A stretch of DNA of 57,284 nt, from contig JAYWGN010000067.1 of assembly GCA_043778255.1 (NCBI GenBank), forward strand, positions 1 to 57,284, in the 5' to 3' direction. Positions 52,188 through 57,284 of the stretch are shown piece by piece. Both the position numbers and the translations under genes were made by a program. The notes under the pieces were generated by a model. The model was not told where the DNA came from. It searched no databases and saw only the letters and a list, made by a program, of their open reading frames with translations. Source of the stretch: JAYWGN01 sp043778255. Its GTDB lineage: Bacteria; Bacteroidota; Bacteroidia; Chitinophagales; Chitinophagaceae. Position 1 is the stretch's first letter; every line of letters begins with the position of its first letter.

Positions 52188-53573
52188 ATGCAAAAATATC
52201 TTATTAAAAACATATATATTGTAAATGAAGGAAATATTATTTTAAATGATATTGTATTTGCCAACGGCATTATACAAAAAATTGATAGGGATATTAGTGT
52301 GCCTGAAAATTGTACAGTAATTGATGGTACCAATAAATATATAATACCCGGTGTTATAGATGATCAAGTACACTTTAGAGAACCAGGGCTTACACACAAA
52401 GCAACTATATATACCGAGGCCAAAGCTGCTATAGCTGGTGGGGTTACCAGTTATATGGAAATGCCAAATACAGTGCCACCTGTATTTACACAGGAGTTGC
52501 TGCAACATAAATACGATATTGCCTCACAACAATCGTTGGCCAATTATTCGTTTTATATGGGTACTAGCAATACTAATGCTGAGGCAGTATTGCAAACTAA
52601 TAAGTTGAAAAATATTGTATGTGGGATTAAAATATTTATGGGCTCAAGTACAGGTGGGTTGTTGGTAGATAATTACTTAACACTTAACCATATATTTGCT
52701 AATAGCGAACTATTAATAGCTACACACTGCGAAGATGAAAATGTAATAGCCAAAAACTTAGCACACTTACAAGCACAACAAATAACATTAACTGCCGCAC
52801 ACCACCCTATAGTAAGAGATGAAGAGGCTTGCTTTGAAAGTAGCTATGCAGCTGTACAGTTGGCACAAAAGCATAATACAAGGCTACATGTATTACATAT
52901 AACAACCGAAAAAGAATTGCAATTATTTGGCAATATGCTACCGCTACATGACAAAAAAATAACTGCCGAAGTATGTGTACACCACTTACATTATACTAGT
53001 AACGACTATGCCACATTGGGCTACAAAATAAAATGTAACCCTGCCATAAAAAGCCCTAATAATAAATATGCCTTGTGGAATGCCCTGCTCGACGGACGAT
53101 TAGATGTAATAGCTACTGACCATGCACCGCACACTATGGAAGAAAAAGGAGCCGCAACCCAACCTTCCCCAAAGGGGAAGGAGTTAGTTGCTCAGTACCA
53201 AAGTGCACATGCTGGCTTGCCCTTAGTGCAACATGGCTTATTGCTTATGTTACATTATTATAAATTAGGCATTATTACTTTGGAACAAATAGTAGAAAAA
53301 ATGTGCCATAATGTTGCCGTATGTTTTCAAATAAAAAATAGAGGTTATATACGAGAAGGCTATGCTGCCGATGCAGTAATTATTGATTTGAATACTACTA
53401 CAACTGTTACTAAAAATAATATATTGTACAAATGCGGTTGGAGCCCATTAGAGGATACAACATTGCCAGCTACCATAACCCACACATTTGTAAATGGTAA
53501 TTTAGTTTATGGAAATGGAGTGTTTAATGAATCTATAAAAGGTGAAAGGTTGGAGTTTGAGAGAGGAGCGTAA
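52188..53573 (+). CDS. pyrC: Dihydroorotase with a palindromic in-frame insertion
   Basis: Closes carbamoyl-aspartate to dihydroorotate in pyrimidine synthesis. 461 residues. Metal-binding DDQVHFREPGLTHKATIY (about 57-74), the carboxylated-Lys region GIKIFMGSS, His in LHVLHITTEKE, and VIATDHAPHTMEEK (about 306-319) are type I signatures. Between EEK and GLPLVQHG lie 22 residues; homologues that I recall have about 9 or 10. The extra stretch coincides with a 38-bp imperfect palindrome at 53154-53191. The enzyme otherwise looks intact. Confidence 0.92.
   Translation: MQKYLIKNIYIVNEGNIILNDIVFANGIIQKIDRDISVPENCTVIDGTNKYIIPGVIDDQVHFREPGLTHKATIYTEAKAAIAGGVTSYMEMPNTVPPVFTQELLQHKYDIASQQSLANYSFYMGTSNTNAEAVLQTNKLKNIVCGIKIFMGSSTGGLLVDNYLTLNHIFANSELLIATHCEDENVIAKNLAHLQAQQITLTAAHHPIVRDEEACFESSYAAVQLAQKHNTRLHVLHITTEKELQLFGNMLPLHDKKITAEVCVHHLHYTSNDYATLGYKIKCNPAIKSPNNKYALWNALLDGRLDVIATDHAPHTMEEKGAATQPSPKGKELVAQYQSAHAGLPLVQHGLLLMLHYYKLGIITLEQIVEKMCHNVAVCFQIKNRGYIREGYAADAVIIDLNTTTTVTKNNILYKCGWSPLEDTTLPATITHTFVNGNLVYGNGVFNESIKGERLEFERGA
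53154..53191. repeat. REP-like palindrome inside the dihydroorotase gene
   Basis: Core CCTTCCCC-AAA-GGGGAAGG (53163-53181) is perfect; outer arms GCAAC and GTTGC extend it to an imperfect 38-bp palindrome. It encodes about 13 residues (QPSPKGKEL in the middle) that keep the frame open. Confidence 0.75.
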
Positions 53574-53609
53574 TTTGATAATTTGATGATGAGATGATTT
53601 GATAATTAT

Positions 53610-53953
53610 GTAAGCAATGCTCAGCGAAACTTTGCGAAAACTTTGCAATATTTTGCGATGCATAATGTTTAACAAAGCATAAATGGTGATGTTACTTTGG
53701 TAAGGAATGCTCAGCGAAACTTTGCGAAAACTTAGCGAAACTCTGCTATGGTTAATGTTTAACAAAGCATAAATGATGATGTTACTTTGGTAAGCAATGC
53801 TCAGCGAAACTTTGCGAAAACTTAGCAATATTTTGCGATGCTTAATGTTTATAAAAGTATAAATGATGATGTTACTTTGGTAAGGAATGCTCAGCGAAAC
53901 TTTGCGAAAACTTAGCGAAACTCTGCGATGCAAAATAGTTTGCAAAGCGTAAA
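53610..53953. repeat. Four-copy 90-bp tandem repeat
   Basis: Units start at 53610, 53700, 53790 and 53880; the first three are exactly 90 bp and the fourth is cut off. Each opens GTAAG[CG]AATGCTCAGCG and contains a GCGAAACTTTGCGAAAAC block. Copies 1 and 3 share TTTGCGATGC endings while 2 and 4 share GCGAAACTCTGC, so the array is two 180-bp dimers. It fills most of the 401-bp gap between the dihydroorotase and MutS-like genes. A minus-strand ORF runs through it because 90 is a multiple of 3. Confidence 0.9.
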
Positions 53954-53974
53954 TTGAAATTATAATTTGATGAT

Positions 53975-55294
53975 ATGATAATTGATAAAATAACTTACAA
54001 CGACCTTTCCATATTTAATGGTGATGAAGAGCAGCAAAGTATATTTGACTACCTCAACCTTACAGCCACTAATGGCGGCAGAGAGCAATTGCACATAATG
54101 TACAACGAGCCACTACAAAGCATTGAAGCTATTACAGCTAGGCAACAAGTACTACAATATATTGAAACTAATACCCACACTTGGCCCACTCAAATTAGTA
54201 ACGGTACTATTATAATGATTGAAAAATTTTATGCAACAGCAGTAGATGCAATACCGAGCCACCCCAATGTAATGAGTGCCACTAACTATAAAGCATTTAA
54301 TAATAGTGACTATTCCTTAATCAAATTTTCGGTTACGCATTTTGTTGATTTTTTTAAAGGGTTGCAACTTTTGGTTACTAACTATATAGCCGATGCACCA
54401 CCTTTGTTGGCTACTAAACTACACCGAATTAATACATTAATTACTAACCACCGCCAGTTACAACATTTAATTGACGTAAAAGATAAAGAAAAAATAAGTG
54501 CAGTTGATGTGTTAGAGTTTGGACATTTTTTTAAAGGGCGATTTAAAGTGGAATGTTTTGAATTATTAGATACCTATAATTTGCTAGATGCTTGGTGTAG
54601 TATGGCTTTGGCTAAAGTAAAGTATAATTTGAATTACCCTAATTTTATAGCAAGTACTACTGCTCAATTAAATGCTAACAACTTATTTCATGTAATGTTA
54701 CCTACACCTGTTGCTTATAATGTAACGTTGCAAAAAAGTGAAAACTTTCTATTTCTTACAGGTGCTAATATGGCGGGCAAAAGCACTTATATAAAAGCTG
54801 TGGGCATTGCTGTGTTTCTAGCACATTTGGGTATGGCAGTACCTGCTACTACTATGCAGCTAAGTTTGTTTGATGGGTTACTGAGTAATATACAAGTTGC
54901 CGATAATATTAGCAAAGGCGAAAGTTATTTTTTTAACGAAGTGCAAAGAATAAAAAATACAGTACAAAAAATTAATAATGGCAAAAAATGGTTGGTACTT
55001 ATTGACGAATTATTTAAAGGTACTAATGTACAAGATGCTATGAAATGCAGTACAGCAGTAATTAAAGGCTTAATTAAAATTGACAATTCAATATTTATTC
55101 TCTCTACACATTTGTACGAAATTGGCGAAGCGTTGAAGCAGCATCATAACATTACATTCAAATACTTTGAAACATTTGCAACCGATGGGCAACTACAATT
55201 TAGCTATGTATTAAAGGATGGTATAAGTAACGATAGGCTAGGCTACTTAATATTACAACGAGAAGGTGTAGTTGATTTGTTGGAGAGTTTGTAG
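53975..55294 (+). CDS. MutS-like ATPase without mismatch-recognition domain
   Basis: 439 residues. The C-terminal MutS ATPase (domain V) has Walker A GANMAGKST (about 264-272), the ABC-like NISKGESYFFNEVQRI, Walker B WLVLIDELFKGTN and STHLYEIGEAL. The N-terminal part corresponds to the core clamp region; the mismatch-binding domain I of MutS is missing. Such short MutS-related proteins are common in Bacteroidota; they are related to MutS but need not act in mismatch repair. The start lies just after the 90-bp array. Confidence 0.87.
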   Translation: MIIDKITYNDLSIFNGDEEQQSIFDYLNLTATNGGREQLHIMYNEPLQSIEAITARQQVLQYIETNTHTWPTQISNGTIIMIEKFYATAVDAIPSHPNVMSATNYKAFNNSDYSLIKFSVTHFVDFFKGLQLLVTNYIADAPPLLATKLHRINTLITNHRQLQHLIDVKDKEKISAVDVLEFGHFFKGRFKVECFELLDTYNLLDAWCSMALAKVKYNLNYPNFIASTTAQLNANNLFHVMLPTPVAYNVTLQKSENFLFLTGANMAGKSTYIKAVGIAVFLAHLGMAVPATTMQLSLFDGLLSNIQVADNISKGESYFFNEVQRIKNTVQKINNGKKWLVLIDELFKGTNVQDAMKCSTAVIKGLIKIDNSIFILSTHLYEIGEALKQHHNITFKYFETFATDGQLQFSYVLKDGISNDRLGYLILQREGVVDLLESL

Positions 55295-55352
55295 TACTAC
55301 ATTTTTTTTTATGCGAAGCATATTAATAACCATACTATTGTATAAGAGTGTG

Positions 55353-55360
55353 TACTTTTG
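55353..55360 (+). promoter_or_regulatory. -7 box for the FAH-family gene
   Basis: TACTTTTG matches TANNTTTG and lies 23 nt before ATG 55384. Confidence 0.5.
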
Positions 55361-55383
55361 TAAGCACATAACTTATACCAAAA

Positions 55384-56391
55384 ATGAATTTGATTAGTTA
55401 CCTAAAAAATGACCACGACCAACTTGCAATAGTGGTAAATGGTGGTGTGTATGACCTCGATACTATTAATAGTGAACTGCCCAGTAATATGAATATGATG
55501 CTCAATTATTGGGATGAATACTATACCATAGCCCTAGCTATAGAAAATGCAATACTCGACGGACGGTACGATAAACAAAGGGTTGGTGGCGTTAACGAAG
55601 TGCAATTATTAGCTCCTGTACCGTTCCCCACAAGTTGTAGAGATGGCTATGCATTTAGGCAACATGTAGCAGCAGCAAGGCGTAACCGTAAGGTGGATAT
55701 GATAGCGGAGTTTAATCAGTTCCCTATATTTTATTATACTAACCACTTAAGCATACAAGGGCCAGGCAACATTGTATGTATGCCCGATCATTTTGAAAAA
55801 TTAGACTTTGAGTTGGAGGCAGCAATTGTAATATGCAAAGCAGGCCGAAATATAAAAGCAGCCGAAGCCGATAGCTACATTGGCGGCTTAATGATAATGA
55901 ATGATATGAGTGCTAGGCGATTGCAAATGGAAGAAATGCTACTTAACCTTGGGCCAGCAAAAGGAAAAGATTTTAGCACCGTTATAGGTCCACAGCTAGT
56001 TACACTCGATGCCTTGCAACAATTTGAAGTGCCCTGCAAACCAAACCACATTGGCAAAAGTTGGAATTTGAACATGAAATGTTGGGTAAATGATGTACAA
56101 GTAAGTAGTGGTAACTTAGCCGATATGGATTGGACCTTTGCCGAAATAATAGAAAGAGCCAGCTACGGTGTGCAGCTACACCCTGGCGATGTAATAGGTA
56201 GTGGTACCGTTGGTACAGGTTGTTTTTTGGAGCTTAATGGTACAGGCAAATTAGCCGATGCCAACTATACTGAACAGTGGCTACAAGCTAATGACAGAGT
56301 AACTATGCAAATAGATGAGTTAGGTACTTTAGAAAATAAGATAGTGGCAGATAACAGTGAATTTTCACTATTAAAATTGAAGAAAATGTAG
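55384..56391 (+). CDS. Fumarylacetoacetate hydrolase-family protein
   Basis: 335 residues. The FAH C-terminal fold is marked by RDGYAFRQHVAAARRNR, the metal-binding acid block LDFELEAAIVICKAGR, IGGLMIMNDMSARRLQ, PAKGKDFSTVIGPQLVT and PGDVIGSGTVGTGCFLELNG. Members cleave C-C bonds in acylpyruvate-type compounds, for example in tyrosine or aromatic catabolism. No pathway genes are adjacent, so the substrate is unknown. Confidence 0.9.
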   Translation: MNLISYLKNDHDQLAIVVNGGVYDLDTINSELPSNMNMMLNYWDEYYTIALAIENAILDGRYDKQRVGGVNEVQLLAPVPFPTSCRDGYAFRQHVAAARRNRKVDMIAEFNQFPIFYYTNHLSIQGPGNIVCMPDHFEKLDFELEAAIVICKAGRNIKAAEADSYIGGLMIMNDMSARRLQMEEMLLNLGPAKGKDFSTVIGPQLVTLDALQQFEVPCKPNHIGKSWNLNMKCWVNDVQVSSGNLADMDWTFAEIIERASYGVQLHPGDVIGSGTVGTGCFLELNGTGKLADANYTEQWLQANDRVTMQIDELGTLENKIVADNSEFSLLKLKKM

Positions 56392-56499
56392 GATTATGGT
56401 ATGAACAATACTTAATGCATACTGGAAGTGAATGCATAATAAACTTGTTGCTTGTAATTAAAATGTAGCGTGGTGTAACCCCAATAAAAAGAACTTATT

Positions 56500-57003
56500 A
56501 TGATTAAGAATATACTTGTAATACTAATGGCAATAATTGCTATGGGCTGCACCACACAAAAAATTTACTTAGTACGGCACGCCGAAAAAGGCACTATACC
56601 TAAAGGTAACCCACAATTAACTGTATTAGGCGAACAGCGGGCAGTTGACTTAGCTACTTACTTGAGCAGTGCAAATGTGGGTGCAATATATAGTACCAAT
56701 ACCACCCGAACTATAGCCACTGCAAAGCCAACAAGTATACAACAAAATATAGCTATACAATTATATACTAATGATACTACATTAAAATTATTTGATGCAA
56801 TAATAAAACACAAAAAAAACACTTTAGTTGTAGGGCATAGCAACACAGTATTAGCCATGTTAGATTCGTTGCAAGTAAAGCATACAACCTTGCAAATTGC
56901 TGATAGTACATATAACAATATGTTTGTACTTACTATTAAAAAACATAAAATGCAATTACCCCTTAGCTGTACCTTACAGGAAATAAAGTATGGTAAGCAG
57001 TAA
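56500..57003 (+). CDS. Histidine phosphatase superfamily lipoprotein
   Basis: 167 residues. Lipobox AMGC (Cys17) after a short hydrophobic segment, so it is a lipoprotein. The catalytic motif LVRHAEKG (about 24-31) and the second His in VVGHSNTVLAM (about 110) define the phosphoglycerate-mutase-like fold; STNTTRTIATAKP is the intermediate segment. A small periplasmic or surface phosphatase is likely, substrate unknown. Confidence 0.88.
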   Translation: MIKNILVILMAIIAMGCTTQKIYLVRHAEKGTIPKGNPQLTVLGEQRAVDLATYLSSANVGAIYSTNTTRTIATAKPTSIQQNIAIQLYTNDTTLKLFDAIIKHKKNTLVVGHSNTVLAMLDSLQVKHTTLQIADSTYNNMFVLTIKKHKMQLPLSCTLQEIKYGKQ

Positions 57004-57150
57004 ACAAATTGTGTTAGTTGGTAAGCTTTGTTATTATTATTAGTGATACTCCAAGTTATTTTCTTTTACATTTTGGGCAAATGAATAAAAAACTTTTATT
57101 TTTTCTACTTCACTTTATATGTATGTTCAAGTGATAAGTGCAACAGGTTG

Positions 57151-57221
57151 TAACCTCTTTGGGGCGAAGTGGAGCGAAGGCGTAGCCGTAGCCGTAGCGT
57201 AACGTAGCCCCAAAGAGGTTA
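57151..57221. repeat. Inverted repeat with 15-bp arms and GTAGCC-rich loop
   Basis: TAACCTCTTTGGGGC (57151-57165) and GCCCCAAAGAGGTTA (57207-57221) are perfect inverses around a 41-nt loop with repeated GTAGCC. It shares CCCCAAAG with the palindrome inside the dihydroorotase gene. Confidence 0.8.
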
Positions 57222-57233
57222 AGCTGAATAAAC

Positions 57234-57241
57234 TACCTTTG
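57234..57241 (+). promoter_or_regulatory. -7 box before the right-edge ORF
   Basis: TACCTTTG matches TANNTTTG and lies 10 nt before ATG 57252. Confidence 0.45.
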
Positions 57242-57251
57242 TTATTACAAC

Positions 57252-57284
57252 ATGACAAAGAAATATCTCCAGCTCAACCAAGAG
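57252..57284 (+). CDS. Start of an ORF, possibly an IS30-like transposase (cut by window edge)
   Basis: Eleven codons (MTKKYLQLNQE) are open to the end of the window. N-termini of this kind, basic then a Lxx-E pattern, occur in IS30-family transposases of Bacteroidota, and a promoter and inverted repeat lie just upstream. Eleven residues cannot prove this. Confidence 0.35.
   Translation, partial: MTKKYLQLNQE

Noticed and set aside
53502..53945. 147-codon minus-strand ORF with 30-residue repeats
   Set aside because: The periodicity comes from the 90-bp DNA array; it overlaps the end of dihydroorotase on the other strand and has no promoter or signal.
53610..53953. CRISPR array
   Set aside because: Units are contiguous 90-bp repeats with no unique spacers, and no cas genes are present.
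1..57284. tRNA or rRNA genes in intergenic regions
   Set aside because: No cloverleaf-like segment with a T-loop GTTCGAATC-type motif or rRNA-like sequence was seen in any gap.

Overview
The window is AT-rich chromosomal DNA from a member of the Bacteroidota, most like the Chitinophagales/Sphingobacteriales side of the phylum. Five large secreted proteins end in a type IX secretion (T9SS) type A sorting domain built around a YPNP-like motif. Promoters follow the Bacteroidota -7 pattern TANNTTTG, and Shine-Dalgarno sites are largely absent. Housekeeping genes (gmk, ruvC, rpsA, icd, rsmA, pdxA, pnuC, dihydroorotase) alternate with surface and secretion genes. No rRNA, tRNA, CRISPR array or phage block was seen.

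Layout. 1-2617: the 5' part of a CvfB-like S1 protein, then gmk and a CNNM/CBS membrane protein. 2766-12839: a sensor kinase, a LuxR-type response regulator and three genes for secreted proteins, all on the minus strand. The regulator gene and two of the three downstream transcription units carry a related 16-bp palindrome at an almost fixed distance from the -7 box, so the block looks like a self-contained two-component regulon. 13025-14736: ruvC, a DCC-family protein and an L,D-transpeptidase-like protein. 14749-17765: a LytS/LytTR pair and a GH16 lipoprotein. 18059-20077: rpsA.

20184-23124 is a small accessory islet. It holds a 220-bp inverted-repeat element, a promoterless TPR membrane protein, a decayed HicBA-like toxin-antitoxin pair and a small HTH protein. 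Its boundaries look like those of an integron cassette. 23308-32920: icd, a 2-hydroxyacid dehydrogenase, rsmA, pdxA, two secreted proteins, pnuC and an amidase. 33229-39896: a giant SdrD_B-repeat T9SS adhesin whose stop codon is the last unit of a 29-copy heptanucleotide microsatellite. 40173-52167: an acyl-CoA ligase, YceI, TPR, DUF1015, a metzincin protease, a CoA-binding protein, a DPP-IV-like peptidase and a Wzi-like outer-membrane protein, all on the minus strand. 52188-57003: dihydroorotase (with a palindromic in-frame insertion), a four-copy 90-bp tandem array, a MutS-like ATPase, an FAH-family hydrolase and a histidine-phosphatase lipoprotein. The right edge holds a long inverted repeat and the first codons of what may be an IS30-like transposase.

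The strongest new observations are the three matched operator sites of the LuxR-type regulon, the palindrome inserted in the dihydroorotase reading frame, the microsatellite fused to the adhesin stop codon, and the cassette-like islet.
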